A stretch of DNA of 64,000 bases from JAAUTG01 sp964458705 (lineage in GTDB: Bacteria > Bacteroidota > Bacteroidia > Chitinophagales > Saprospiraceae). Numbering within the stretch: position 1 is the first letter of the stretch; each line of letters begins with the position of its first letter. The DNA lies in NCBI GenBank assembly GCA_964458705.1, contig CAYWKD010000010.1, positions 1-64,000 on the forward strand, written 5' to 3'. Positions 18,559 through 27,282 of the stretch are shown piece after piece. Both the position numbers and the translations under genes were made by a program. The notes below the pieces were generated by a model. The model was not told where the DNA came from. It worked only from the letters and a program-made list of their open reading frames with translations, and did no database searches.

Positions 18559-19341
18559 TCAGAGCTTCCTGATTTTCAGGTTTCTAAATGCAATATTATG
18601 TCCATGGTCTTGCAAGCCAATGTGTCCTGCTGTTGCTTTACCATAATTCTTGTAGTCTTTAAACTTACTATTCTGTACCATCGTTGCCCACGCTTCGGAA
18701 TTGGTGTCATATTCAACTACTTTTTTCCCGTTTAGATGGTGTTCTACTTTGCCATTATTCACTACAATTTTTGCAGTGTTCCATTCGCCTATTGGCTTAA
18801 ATGTTTTGCCCGCTGCACCTTGTATATCATAGTTATCTGCTGTCAGATGCGTTTTGAACTGATCTTCTTTTGCTTTTTCTTTGTAATCATAGTCATCAAT
18901 AAGTTGATACTCAGGTGCATTGTGCCAGATTGGAGTGTCTTTCATTTCCACTACCTTATAAAGAATACCACTATTGGTTGCTTTCCAAAGTTTGAAATCA
19001 AGCTGAAACTCAAAGTTATCGTACTGACTTTTCGTGACAATATCTCCTCCATCTTTGCTATCACTATCCAACTGAAGGGTCATAGTGCCATCTTTTACGA
19101 TCCAAGCACTTGGCAGGTCTGCTCGATTGTAGCCTTTCCACTGATCTATAGCCTTCCCGTCAAATAGCAATTCCCAACCTGCTGCTTTATCCTCATCCGT
19201 TAGGGTGTTGTGCATTGGTGTAGTTGCTTCTGAAACGGAAGTTTTTGCTGTGGTTGACGCTTCTGTTTCTTGTGAATTTTGACAATTTGAGCCTAAAAAG
19301 ACTGCTGCAAAAAGGAGAATAAGTGAAGTTGTTCGTCTCAT
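18559..19341 (-). CDS. DUF1080 (3-keto-disaccharide hydrolase-like) lipoprotein
   Basis: 260 residues. A hydrophobic signal ends LGSNC (Cys20), a loose lipobox acceptable in Bacteroidota, followed by a Ser/Thr/Glu-rich stalk. Residues ~50-260 are a DUF1080 jelly roll: GWELLFDGKAIDQWKGY, GDIVTKSQYDNFEFQLDFKL, NSGILYKV, APEYQLIDDYD, GEWNTAKIVVNNGKVEHHLNGKKV and GHIGLQDHGHNIAFRNLKIRKL. Some family members cleave 3-keto glycosides. Its probable partner is the Gfo/Idh/MocA enzyme just downstream; the MFS and TIM-barrel genes nearby could complete such a route. Substrate not known. Confidence 0.9.
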   Translation of the reverse strand: MRRTTSLILLFAAVFLGSNCQNSQETEASTTAKTSVSEATTPMHNTLTDEDKAAGWELLFDGKAIDQWKGYNRADLPSAWIVKDGTMTLQLDSDSKDGGDIVTKSQYDNFEFQLDFKLWKATNSGILYKVVEMKDTPIWHNAPEYQLIDDYDYKEKAKEDQFKTHLTADNYDIQGAAGKTFKPIGEWNTAKIVVNNGKVEHHLNGKKVVEYDTNSEAWATMVQNSKFKDYKNYGKATAGHIGLQDHGHNIAFRNLKIRKL

Positions 19342-19787
19342 TTTGTTTAAAGTTAAAATTGATAAACTAATAGAACTAAAGGCTTTCCTTGCAAAGCCTT
19401 CTTTAATTTTACCAAGATAAAAAATACTTTTAAAAGGAAAAGCGAGATATTTTAAAAAGGGAAGATAATCATAATGAGTTTCCTAATGTTAGTAAATCAG
19501 AGAATACCTTATAGTTTCTAGCAGTATTTAAGAATACTCCTTCTTAGATTTTGAGTTTTAGCCTGAAATACTGCTATCTTCAAATCGTTTGTCTTCTGAA
19601 CTAAAGCTGAAACGGAATATTTATTTTACGATTAAACTTTAGGTATATTTAAGGAAGTTTCATTAAAAACGGGAAATATTGCATTTTTGCAACGTGCTTG
19701 TTGGATGAGTGTTTATCTTGATGAATACTTAAAAGTATCAGTTTGAATAATTTTAAATGCTAAATACTGACGAAAAAATAAAGAACT
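19342..19787. other. 446-bp divergent intergenic region with two inverted repeats
   Basis: No credible coding sequence. It separates the divergent DUF1080 and pyruvate dehydrogenase E2 genes. It holds an 8-bp hairpin (AAGGCTTT/AAAGCCTT, 19379-19400) in the leader of the DUF1080 transcript; an 11-bp inverted repeat (TAGCAGTATTT 19519-19529 and AAATACTGCTA 19566-19576) enclosing a small AAGAA/TTCTT hairpin; and TTGCATTTTTGCAA (19679-19692), a 5-bp-arm palindrome about 100 bp before pdhC. No perfect TAnnTTTG was seen before pdhC. Confidence 0.5.
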
Positions 19788-21113
19788 ATGGCGGAAGTGA
19801 TCACAATGCCTCGTATGAGCGACACGATGGTAGAAGGAAATATTGTTGAGTGGCATAAAGCAGAGGGCGATGAAATTGAAGCTGGTGAATTGCTAGCAGA
19901 AATCGAAACAGACAAGGCGACAATGGATTTTGATAGCCCTACCGATGGGGTTTTATTGCATATTGCAGTTAAGGAAGGTGCCGTTGCCATTGATGATGTC
20001 ATCGCAGTTATTGGAGAGGAAGGTGAGGACTGGAAAGCTGCTATTGAAGCAGCCAACGCAAGTGATGAAACACCAGCGTCAGCAAGTGCTGCACCTACTC
20101 CAGTTACCTCTACTGAAACATCTGTTGGCAGCGGAAGTACGAGTGGAAGTAGCTCCGAAACCCGAGTCAAAGCATCACCCTTAGCCAAGAGTATGGCAAA
20201 AGAAGCAGGTATTGATCTTGCGTCAATTAAAGGTACTGGCGATCAGGGCAGAATTACTAAAAAAGACGTGGAGGCATTGATCTCTATCGGTGGTCAGTCC
20301 GTAACACCAACGCCAACACCGACACCAACGCCAAATGTGCCAAGCACTCCGAAAGTGAATGAAACTGCTGCACCTGCTCCACAAGCGGTAGTTGCTCCTG
20401 TGGTAACACCATTTACTTTCTCGGGTTCTACTGATAATTACGAAGATGTACCTGTTACGCAAATGCGTAAAGTGATTGCTAGAAGACTTGGTGAGAGTAA
20501 ATTTGGTGCACCTCACTTTTATTTGACTATGGAAATTGATATGACTAAATCTATTCAGATGCGTAAGCAATTGAACGAAGTATCACCAGTCAAAATTTCC
20601 TTCAATGATCTAGTTGTGAAGGCAGTAGCTGCATCATTGCGTCAGCATCCAGCTATTAATTCTTCATGGATGGGCGACACAATCAGAGTCAATAAAGAAG
20701 TCAATATCGGTGTAGCCGTAGCAGTAGAGGACGGTCTGCTTGTGCCAGTTGTGAAATATGCGGACATCAAAACACTTTCTCAGATTAATGTGGAGGTAAA
20801 AGAAATGGCGGGAAGAGCCAGAAAGAAAAAATTGCAGCCACAAGAAATGCAGGGCAACACTTTTACCATTTCTAACCTAGGAATGTTTGGCATTGAAGAA
20901 TTTACAGCGATCATCAATCCGCCAGATGCCTGCATCCTTGCTGTAGGTGGTATTCTCGACAAGGCAGTGGTTAAAGAGGGGCAAATTGTGCCGGGTAAGC
21001 GTATGAAAGTAACACTTTCTTGTGATCACCGTGTGGTAGATGGTGCATCGGGTGCACAGTTCTTAAACACTTTCAAAGAGATGTTAGAAGACCCAATTCG
21101 TTTATTGGTGTGA
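19788..21113 (+). CDS. pdhC: Dihydrolipoamide acetyltransferase (E2) of pyruvate dehydrogenase
   Basis: 441 residues. The core acyltransferase that passes acetyl from E1 to CoA. One lipoyl domain (1-80) with the lipoylated lysine in ETDKATMDF (Lys43); an Ala/Pro/Ser linker; a peripheral subunit-binding domain (about 126-165: VKASPLAKSMAKEAGIDL, GRITKKDVEALI); a second linker with a TPTPTPTPTP run; then the catalytic domain with CDHRVVDGASG (His414, Asp418). The SDTMVEGNIVEW start is typical of pyruvate rather than 2-oxoglutarate complexes. E1 and E3 are not in this window. Followed by a strong terminator. Confidence 0.93.
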   Translation: MAEVITMPRMSDTMVEGNIVEWHKAEGDEIEAGELLAEIETDKATMDFDSPTDGVLLHIAVKEGAVAIDDVIAVIGEEGEDWKAAIEAANASDETPASASAAPTPVTSTETSVGSGSTSGSSSETRVKASPLAKSMAKEAGIDLASIKGTGDQGRITKKDVEALISIGGQSVTPTPTPTPTPNVPSTPKVNETAAPAPQAVVAPVVTPFTFSGSTDNYEDVPVTQMRKVIARRLGESKFGAPHFYLTMEIDMTKSIQMRKQLNEVSPVKISFNDLVVKAVAASLRQHPAINSSWMGDTIRVNKEVNIGVAVAVEDGLLVPVVKYADIKTLSQINVEVKEMAGRARKKKLQPQEMQGNTFTISNLGMFGIEEFTAIINPPDACILAVGGILDKAVVKEGQIVPGKRMKVTLSCDHRVVDGASGAQFLNTFKEMLEDPIRLLV

Positions 21114-21152
21114 TGCCAATCTTAAGATTGCGTACTGTATCGGTTGTTTAGC

Positions 21153-21193
21153 AATAAGGCTTTTGAAATTTTAGAAATTTTAAAAGCCTTATT
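21153..21193 (+). terminator. Intrinsic terminator after pdhC
   Basis: AATAAGGCTTTT (21153-21164) and AAAAGCCTTATT (21182-21193) form a 12-bp stem that can extend inward through AAATTT/AAATTT. It lies 40 bp after the pdhC stop. Confidence 0.75.
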
Positions 21194-21257
21194 TGGTAGA
21201 TGCGATTTTTTAAGCGCATTCTTCCAAAGAATGACAAATTAAAATATATTTGAAAAT

Positions 21258-21620
21258 ATGGGTAAAACAGTTGTACTAGGAGCATCTACAAATCCAGAAC
21301 GCACCTCCTATATAGCTACGCTGCGCCTTGTGAATGCAGGTGAAGAAGTCATCCCGCTTGGCGTAAAACAAGGATCAATAGCTGGTATTGATATTATCAA
21401 TGACTTTCCTGACTATATTGAAAATGTAGATACTTTAACGCTTTATCTCAATCCACAGCGTCAAGAGCAGTATTACGATTACATCATTGCACTTCAACCC
21501 AAACGCATCATCTTTAATCCTGGCACGGAGAACCCTGTACTAGCTAAACTTGCTCAAGAAAAAGGGATTGAAGCTGAAGTGGCTTGTACTTTAGTGATGC
21601 TAGCTACGGGTAGTTATTGA
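21258..21620 (+). CDS. CoA-binding domain protein (YccU-like)
   Basis: 120 residues, a single CoA-binding Rossmann-like domain: KTVVLGASTNPERTSYIATLRLVNAGEEVIPLGVKQGSIAGI, then NPQRQEQYYDYIIALQPKRIIFNPGTENPVLAKLAQEKGIEAEVACTLVML. It resembles the stand-alone YccU/succinyl-CoA synthetase alpha N-terminal-like family, which binds CoA but has no established reaction. Cytoplasmic. Its stop overlaps the end of the TIR-like gene by 7 bp, tail to tail. Confidence 0.88.
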   Translation: MGKTVVLGASTNPERTSYIATLRLVNAGEEVIPLGVKQGSIAGIDIINDFPDYIENVDTLTLYLNPQRQEQYYDYIIALQPKRIIFNPGTENPVLAKLAQEKGIEAEVACTLVMLATGSY

Positions 21621-23074
21621 TTATTTTCCTCTGGCAGAAGATAATCCCAAACCGTTCTCCGACTCAGCACCACAGCTTCTTTTTCTATCTTCAATAAATT
21701 TAGTAACGCCGCTCGTATGGATTTTTTATCCCGATGGATAAAGGCTATCTTTAGTGCAATTGTTCGCTTATCGAGATCATTTTTTTCATTCATACAAAAA
21801 TCTGCATCTTGGATAGCTTGACTGATCGCCACCCAAAGGAAATAGGCAACGAGTCCTAAAAATAAGAAAGGAAAAACAAAGCGGAAGAATGATTGCAGCA
21901 GTGTGGCAGTTTCGGGAGTATTCAAAAATAGTAGCACTATGTACAGCAATGCCATCAATAGAACACCCGATAGACCTAGTCGCAGATAATTGATTCTATC
22001 TTCTAATCTACTACCAATATACAGTAACTTTCTATCTACTCTTTCAATGTATTCCGTTATGAGTTCGAGTGATAGTAATTCTTCAGGGTTTAGTTTTTGA
22101 TAAGCCTTGTAAGTTAAATTGTATCCTTCTGTTTTGTAAGATTTGGGGACATCAAGTGGTGCATCGCTTTGTAGATCAGCCAAACTTTTTGGGTCGTTTA
22201 GTTCTTCTAGTGGTTCTGATAGTATTTCCTCAATCATTTGCTCAGCCGTTACTACGTCTTTAGCTTCGGGGAATCTACTTTTATAGTCTAGTAAAAATGC
22301 AATATCTTGATTTGTCTTCGCATCATTCCAAGCTACTTCGCTTGTAGTTTCTATTTGAATGATGCGTTTCAATGCTTCTGTCTTGTATGTGCCAACAGGG
22401 GCATGTTGGTAATAATCTAAAAAAGTAGCTACACTCGGCTGTAAGTTAGCCCTTTTCCAGAGTTGATCTTCTAATAAATTATCTCTACGCTTGGTTGCTT
22501 CTCGAGTGAATTTGTTACGTATTTCCTTTTTGATAAACTGATCGTAAGAAGAGACAGTATTAATGTCGCTTGCTCTTTTCCATGCGGTATTAATGATCTG
22601 TTTATGTGCCTTTATGGACGCTGCAAATGGCTCAAATTGCTCAATTACTGTGCGGATAGCTTCGTCTAAGTTGTTCCATATTCTACTTACAAGAGGTTGA
22701 TTATTTTCTGGTAGAATAATTGTCCGTCTGTTGAAGAGCGTATTTTCATATTCGCAAGGTCTCAACAATACGGGCATTATAGTTATGTAGCGATAGTAGT
22801 GCAAATCGAATAAACGTTTTAAAGGATGCGTTTGGCTATATTCAGAAACGAGCAATTCTGCACTTAGCAGAAAAACGACGACATCAATATAATCCCTTAT
22901 TTCTTCAAAACTCAATATCCAATTTTGATAGGTCTCTATTTCAGCATACTGAATCTTATCTACTGCACCCTGCTGATATAGCGTAGAGAAGTGATGTTGA
23001 AATTTTAGCTTGAGTGACTCATCCGCTGAGGAGTAAACACATAAAACGGAAAGAAAATCATCACTTTTTGCCAT
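21614..23074 (-). CDS. Membrane-anchored TIR-like domain protein with helical repeats
   Basis: 486 residues. Residues ~7-150 are a bacterial TIR-like domain: LSVLCVYSSADESLKLKF, DVVVFLLSAELLVSEYS, YITIMPVLLRPCEYENTLF. By eye alignment, the place usually held by the NAD-cleaving Glu (after the SxxYxxS-like segment) is Pro84 in QTHPLKRL, so NADase activity is doubtful. Residues ~164-289 contain three ~42-residue helical repeats led by AWKRA, LWKRA and AWNDA with YY/Y-P loops. Residues 340-486 have an amphipathic helix, TM1 (about 364-384), TM2 (about 398-418) and a basic cytoplasmic tail, vaguely like two-helix SLATT-type modules. TIR domains signal or kill in immunity; here the membrane part could be sensor, anchor or pore. 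Own transcript, no partner gene adjacent. Confidence 0.7.
   Translation of the reverse strand: MAKSDDFLSVLCVYSSADESLKLKFQHHFSTLYQQGAVDKIQYAEIETYQNWILSFEEIRDYIDVVVFLLSAELLVSEYSQTHPLKRLFDLHYYRYITIMPVLLRPCEYENTLFNRRTIILPENNQPLVSRIWNNLDEAIRTVIEQFEPFAASIKAHKQIINTAWKRASDINTVSSYDQFIKKEIRNKFTREATKRRDNLLEDQLWKRANLQPSVATFLDYYQHAPVGTYKTEALKRIIQIETTSEVAWNDAKTNQDIAFLLDYKSRFPEAKDVVTAEQMIEEILSEPLEELNDPKSLADLQSDAPLDVPKSYKTEGYNLTYKAYQKLNPEELLSLELITEYIERVDRKLLYIGSRLEDRINYLRLGLSGVLLMALLYIVLLFLNTPETATLLQSFFRFVFPFLFLGLVAYFLWVAISQAIQDADFCMNEKNDLDKRTIALKIAFIHRDKKSIRAALLNLLKIEKEAVVLSRRTVWDYLLPEENNQ
22208..22585 (-). repeat. Three tandem ~42-residue helical repeats within the TIR-like gene
   Basis: Trp165, Trp206 and Trp249 recur in A/L-W-x-x-A contexts, spaced 41 and 43 residues. 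The second and third units end in Y/F-L-x-x-Y loops before the next helix. They probably form a superhelical scaffold joining the TIR-like domain to the membrane part. Confidence 0.6.
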
Positions 23075-23108
23075 GTTTACTTAAATCTCATCAATGCTTG
23101 ATAAAGAT

Positions 23109-23140
23109 TTTTGAAGCCCAGCTTTTATTAGGCTTCAAAA
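23109..23140 (-). terminator. Hairpin terminator between the MFS and TIR-like genes
   Basis: TTTTGAAGCC (23109-23118) and GGCTTCAAAA (23131-23140), a perfect 10-bp stem with a 12-base loop, just after the MFS stop and before the TIR-like start. It argues that the two are separate transcripts. Confidence 0.65.
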
Positions 23141-23171
23141 GTCTTATCTTATCTGATACGTCTTTTTTTAC

Positions 23172-24416
23172 TTAACCTACCGCAGGTGCTACCTCTGCTG
23201 CATCAACAGTTGTTTGTTTTTTACCTCTCATCCAAAAGTAAAGAACAGTAAATAGTACGATTAGGACAGCCGGAAAAAGCATCATGGTTGCTAATGTAGA
23301 TTGCCCTACATATAACTCTAGTGCATTGCCGTCTAAATTCTGTGCAATTCCTTCTGTTCTATTGCTATCAATCCAACCTCCAATAATTGGCTGAAAGATA
23401 GAATTGGCAAACATACCCATTGCACCGACTAATGACATGCCTAATGCACCACTCTTTGGAATGTACTCTGCTACAAATCCAATCATATTTGGCCAGAAGT
23501 AGGCAACTCCGAGTGCAAAGATAAATGCGGCTACATAGACCATGCTTCCAGTAACAGTCGTAAATAAGAATAAGCCAATTGTAGCGAGCACTGCTGAAAT
23601 TAATAATACGCCTGTTGTATTGAACTGATGCACAGCGTTTCCGCCAAAAAATCTGGCAACAGCCATTGTTCCTGTAATTAAGGCTAGCACAAGCATTGGT
23701 GTAGCACCACTACTTGATAGAATTAACTCGATCCACTGCGTCGGTCCGAATTCAGTATTAGCAGTTAATGCCATGCAAATGAAAATGAAAATAAAGACAG
23801 GAGTGAAGATAGCCTTTAGGTTGCTTTGAATAGCTCCAGCCGCCTCTACTTTAGCCGTTGGCCAATTTTGTCCTAGGAATAAGATTCCATAAACAATAGT
23901 GGGAATCATAATAGCCCAAATTTGAGCTTGCCAATTAAATCCCGCTCTTGTCATAAATAAGGAGATCAAACTGCCTAGTACAATACCTCCAGGAAACCAC
24001 ATGTGAAAGCGATTCATCATCTTGTTCATCTTGATTCCATTGTAAGCATCGGCAATCATTGGATTACAAGCAGCTTCAGTACAGCCATTGCCCAAGCCAA
24101 TCAATAAAGTAGAAATCAGCAAGCCATAGTAACTACCTGAATAAATGGTCATTATGATACCGATAGCATGAGCAAAAAAGGCAAATGACATAATAGCTTT
24201 ACCACCCACTTTATGGTAAATTAAGCCCCCAATGACCATCGAGATTGGAAATCCTAAAAACCACATCTGATTGATAAAGCCTAATTGCTTCGCTGTTAAA
24301 TTCAACTCTTCTCCCAATTGTGGTAGGATACCTGCTCTAATACTAAAAGATAAAGCAGTGGTTATCAATGCAAAACAACTTGCATAAAAGAGGCGATTCT
24401 TATTTATACCGTCCAT
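23172..24416 (-). CDS. MFS transporter, probable sugar or nucleoside permease
   Basis: 414 residues with about 12 membrane helices. MFS features: GFPISMVIGGLIYHKVGGKAIM between helices 2 and 3, LIGLGNGCTEAACNPMIADAY in helix 4, and MWFPGGIVLGSLISL. The organisation and the NP in helix 4 resemble sugar/H+ symporters of the FucP-like group rather than drug exporters, but the substrate is not determined. It lies about 5 kb from the Gfo/Idh-DUF1080 pair on the same strand, which may share its substrate. The start at 24416 follows a -7 promoter element. Confidence 0.82.
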   Translation of the reverse strand: MDGINKNRLFYASCFALITTALSFSIRAGILPQLGEELNLTAKQLGFINQMWFLGFPISMVIGGLIYHKVGGKAIMSFAFFAHAIGIIMTIYSGSYYGLLISTLLIGLGNGCTEAACNPMIADAYNGIKMNKMMNRFHMWFPGGIVLGSLISLFMTRAGFNWQAQIWAIMIPTIVYGILFLGQNWPTAKVEAAGAIQSNLKAIFTPVFIFIFICMALTANTEFGPTQWIELILSSSGATPMLVLALITGTMAVARFFGGNAVHQFNTTGVLLISAVLATIGLFLFTTVTGSMVYVAAFIFALGVAYFWPNMIGFVAEYIPKSGALGMSLVGAMGMFANSIFQPIIGGWIDSNRTEGIAQNLDGNALELYVGQSTLATMMLFPAVLIVLFTVLYFWMRGKKQTTVDAAEVAPAVG

Positions 24417-24450
24417 AATCGTTTGTTCAGTTTTCGTTTTAAATAATTAC

Positions 24451-24458
24451 CAAAAGTA
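24451..24458 (-). promoter_or_regulatory. -7 promoter element for the MFS gene
   Basis: Minus-strand TACTTTTG matches TAnnTTTG, 35 bases upstream of the MFS ATG. No -33 TTG at normal spacing. Confidence 0.4.
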
Positions 24459-24588
24459 AAAATAAGCAACTAAAAATGATAAAAAATTACTGATTTAGCA
24501 AATTTTATAGTGAATTATCATTGCAAGAGTGGGTCGCTATTTATCATTTTTGGTATTAATTAAGGAGTCTAATGCTTAGTACTTTACA

Positions 24589-27153
24589 TTAAACTTCCTT
24601 TCTAAGCACCTCTAAAGGAGGCTTTGTCAGCACTTCTCGGCTATTTATCAGTCCTATAATAACCGTTAGCAAGGTAATGCCTAAGAACAAAAATAATGGT
24701 GGTAACCAATTTGGAGAAAAGGCAATTTTAAAGGCAAATTTTGCCAAAAGAAAGCTACCTATAATTGATAATAGCATTCCTGTTAAAGTGGCTAGACTAC
24801 CGAGTAGAAAATATTCGAGTGCATTGATCCAAAGTATTTGACGTTGGCTTGCACCAATAGTGCGGAGAAGTACACTTTCTTGAATCCGTTGATATTTACT
24901 CAATACAATTGAACTAATAAGTACAATAATCCCTGTCAATATACTAAACAGTGCCATAAAACGAATGACAAAGGATACCTTCTCTAGTACTTTGTCCACT
25001 ATTTTTAAAATTTCACCTACGTCTATCACTGTAACGCCAAAGAAAGTAGATGCCACAGAGCGTTTGTATTCTAAGGCTTGTGCGGTTGAGTCAGAGCGAG
25101 CAGCCAGAAAGTATTGTTTTGGGAAACTGTCCAAAACGCCCTCAGGGAAAACAATAGGAAAATTGGGGGTAAATTCATTTTGTTGGATGGTGCGAAGACT
25201 GCCGATTTTAGTATCTACTTTTTTATCTTTAATTTTAAACTGAACGTCAGAGCCGACCTCTAGTTTTAATCGTCGAGCAGTAGATTTTTCCATTGAAATA
25301 TAGATGGCATCATTTGGCAGCTTAGTGTGCCATTTTCCTTTTTTAATTTCGTCGGTGCTCATTAAAGTATCACGGTGGGAGATTTGATGCGTTTGCTTTA
25401 GCCAAAAATCCTTTATTTTTAGACTTGTATCTCGTAGCATTGAATCTACTGAGATGCCATTAATAGCAGCTATTTGTGCATCTAGTACTGGGATACTAGC
25501 CATGACAGGTAGCCCCAAGTTGTCTGCCAACTCATTGAGTGGATCAATTTGCTTTTCGTTGATATTAAAGGCAATTAGATTGGGCTGGTTGGCACTGCTG
25601 CTCTGCGTTACTTGCGCCATGAGCATTTCGCGGGTAAAGAACATTGTCGAAATTAAGCCCGTGCCCAAACCAATCGCAATCATTAATATAACTGTTTGAT
25701 TGTTAGGGCGGAAGAGGTTAGCAATACTCTGTCGCCAAACGTAGCTCCATTTGGTTGGAAAAAACTTTTTAACAAACCACGTTAGTAGTTTTGCCATTCC
25801 ATACAGTGCCAACAAACCAATACCAATTGCAATTGGAAAGAAGATAACTTGCCAGTTTCGTCCGATTTGGACTACTGTAAATCCTAGAATAAATAGCAGG
25901 ATTAAGGCATAAACCAATATTTGAACAGGGTCGCGCCCAGTGATGTCTTTATTGTAAGAAGCTCGCAAAGAACGTAGTGGGGATACTTTGCGAATACGAA
26001 CTAAAGGCAGTAGCGCAAACAAAACACCAATCGTCAGACCAGTAATGATTCCTTGACCAATAGCTGACCAGGAGATATTCGTGCTCACTCGATCAACAGG
26101 CAGGAAATCTCCTAAAATAATGGGTAAGGCTATTTGGATTAAACTACCAATAGCTGCTCCAATCATCGCTCCAAGTAGTCCCATTACTGTAATTTGAGTG
26201 AGAAAAATGACAAACGCCTGCCCTCCACTCATACCTAGACAACGCAGTACAGCTACGGAGGAAAGTTTATCTTTTATGTAAATGTGTACTGAACTTGCCA
26301 CACCGATACAGCCTAAGAGTAAGGCAATGAATCCGACTAGATTTAGAAAAGAGGTTAGAATACCAAATATTTTTCCGTAGGCTTCTTTTTTGGATTGCAC
26401 TGTTTGGTACTTAAGTCTGCCATTCTCTTTTATGGGGTCAAGGTACTGCTCTGCCAATGCTTCTACATCTGCGTTTTCATCAAACTTAAAATAAGTGTCA
26501 TGTCCCACTTGTCCGCCAAATGCTCCTGCTTTAATAGTGTCAAAATACGCTTTCGGCACCATAATCAGCGGTGCAAATGAGGAAGCAATATCCGAGCGAC
26601 CCGGCACGCTCTCAATTTGTCCTTCAATAGCAAAATGAAATCCTCCTATTCTTACTGAGTCCCCCACGGTTACTCCAAATTGTTGCATCACAGATTGCTC
26701 TATAATGGCTGCACGCTTGTTGCGGAAAGAAATAGCGGCTGTAGTGGGAGTGGTCTCTAAATCTCCATAGAAAGGATAATTACCTTCGATGCACTTCACT
26801 TGCATTAAGCGGGAATCCCTGGTTGATGGAAAGAATACGAACGAGGCAAAATCGAATGAACTCGCCTGCTCAATAGCTCCTAGCGAATCGAAAGTAAGTT
26901 GTAGTGTATCCGAGACAGGTTTATCTGTTTGTATCTGAAGATCACAAGCAAGTAGAGATTTTGCCTCATTGTTGATGTCTTTTTGTAAGTTTTTGCCAAA
27001 AGTGTTTATAGCTACTAAGGCAGCAATACCGATTACGATAGAAGAGACAAACAGTAATAGTTTGCCTCGATTTCGGCGACTATCGCGCCAAGCCATTTTT
27101 AAAAGCCACGGGAAGTTGAAGTTGGACAAAAGGTTGTATATTGATTCTAACAC
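24589..27153 (-). CDS. FtsX-type ABC transporter permease (YbbP-like)
   Basis: 854 residues. N-terminal TM helix (KLLLFVSSIVIGIAALVAINTFG), a periplasmic domain (~45-250), three TM helices (~265-400), two more TM helices (~405-460), then a second FtsX-like half with a periplasmic domain and three C-terminal helices ending in REVLTKPPLEVLRKEV. This double-FtsX layout is that of YbbP-like permeases, which work with an ATPase (YbbA/LolD type) in lipid or lipoprotein handling. No ATPase gene is adjacent. The start is GTG at 27153; the next in-frame ATG (27096) would shorten the N-terminus by 19 residues. Confidence 0.85.
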   Translation of the reverse strand: MLESIYNLLSNFNFPWLLKMAWRDSRRNRGKLLLFVSSIVIGIAALVAINTFGKNLQKDINNEAKSLLACDLQIQTDKPVSDTLQLTFDSLGAIEQASSFDFASFVFFPSTRDSRLMQVKCIEGNYPFYGDLETTPTTAAISFRNKRAAIIEQSVMQQFGVTVGDSVRIGGFHFAIEGQIESVPGRSDIASSFAPLIMVPKAYFDTIKAGAFGGQVGHDTYFKFDENADVEALAEQYLDPIKENGRLKYQTVQSKKEAYGKIFGILTSFLNLVGFIALLLGCIGVASSVHIYIKDKLSSVAVLRCLGMSGGQAFVIFLTQITVMGLLGAMIGAAIGSLIQIALPIILGDFLPVDRVSTNISWSAIGQGIITGLTIGVLFALLPLVRIRKVSPLRSLRASYNKDITGRDPVQILVYALILLFILGFTVVQIGRNWQVIFFPIAIGIGLLALYGMAKLLTWFVKKFFPTKWSYVWRQSIANLFRPNNQTVILMIAIGLGTGLISTMFFTREMLMAQVTQSSSANQPNLIAFNINEKQIDPLNELADNLGLPVMASIPVLDAQIAAINGISVDSMLRDTSLKIKDFWLKQTHQISHRDTLMSTDEIKKGKWHTKLPNDAIYISMEKSTARRLKLEVGSDVQFKIKDKKVDTKIGSLRTIQQNEFTPNFPIVFPEGVLDSFPKQYFLAARSDSTAQALEYKRSVASTFFGVTVIDVGEILKIVDKVLEKVSFVIRFMALFSILTGIIVLISSIVLSKYQRIQESVLLRTIGASQRQILWINALEYFLLGSLATLTGMLLSIIGSFLLAKFAFKIAFSPNWLPPLFLFLGITLLTVIIGLINSREVLTKPPLEVLRKEV

Positions 27154-27282
27154 TTAACTTTAGTTGAAGAGATAAGTTGTAGGCTATTTTACTTGTTCGA
27201 CTAATTGCATTTTTTGTAGGATGAAGGCAGGTGACTCAATAAGTTATTCTTTGTTCGTTATTAAATGCTTAGTGCTTAAAAT

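Noticed and set aside
18736..19167. 143-codon plus-strand frame with hydrophobic peptide
   Set aside because: Fully antisense to the DUF1080 gene; Cys/Phe/Ile-rich composition comes from reading the opposite strand.
20304..20333. Short ACACCAACG-type tandem repeat
   Set aside because: It codes the Thr-Pro linker of pdhC; not a CRISPR or regulatory repeat.
21614..23074. A complete TIR defence system such as Thoeris
   Set aside because: No ThsA-like, SIR2-like or other effector partner lies nearby, and the TIR-like domain seems to lack its catalytic Glu.
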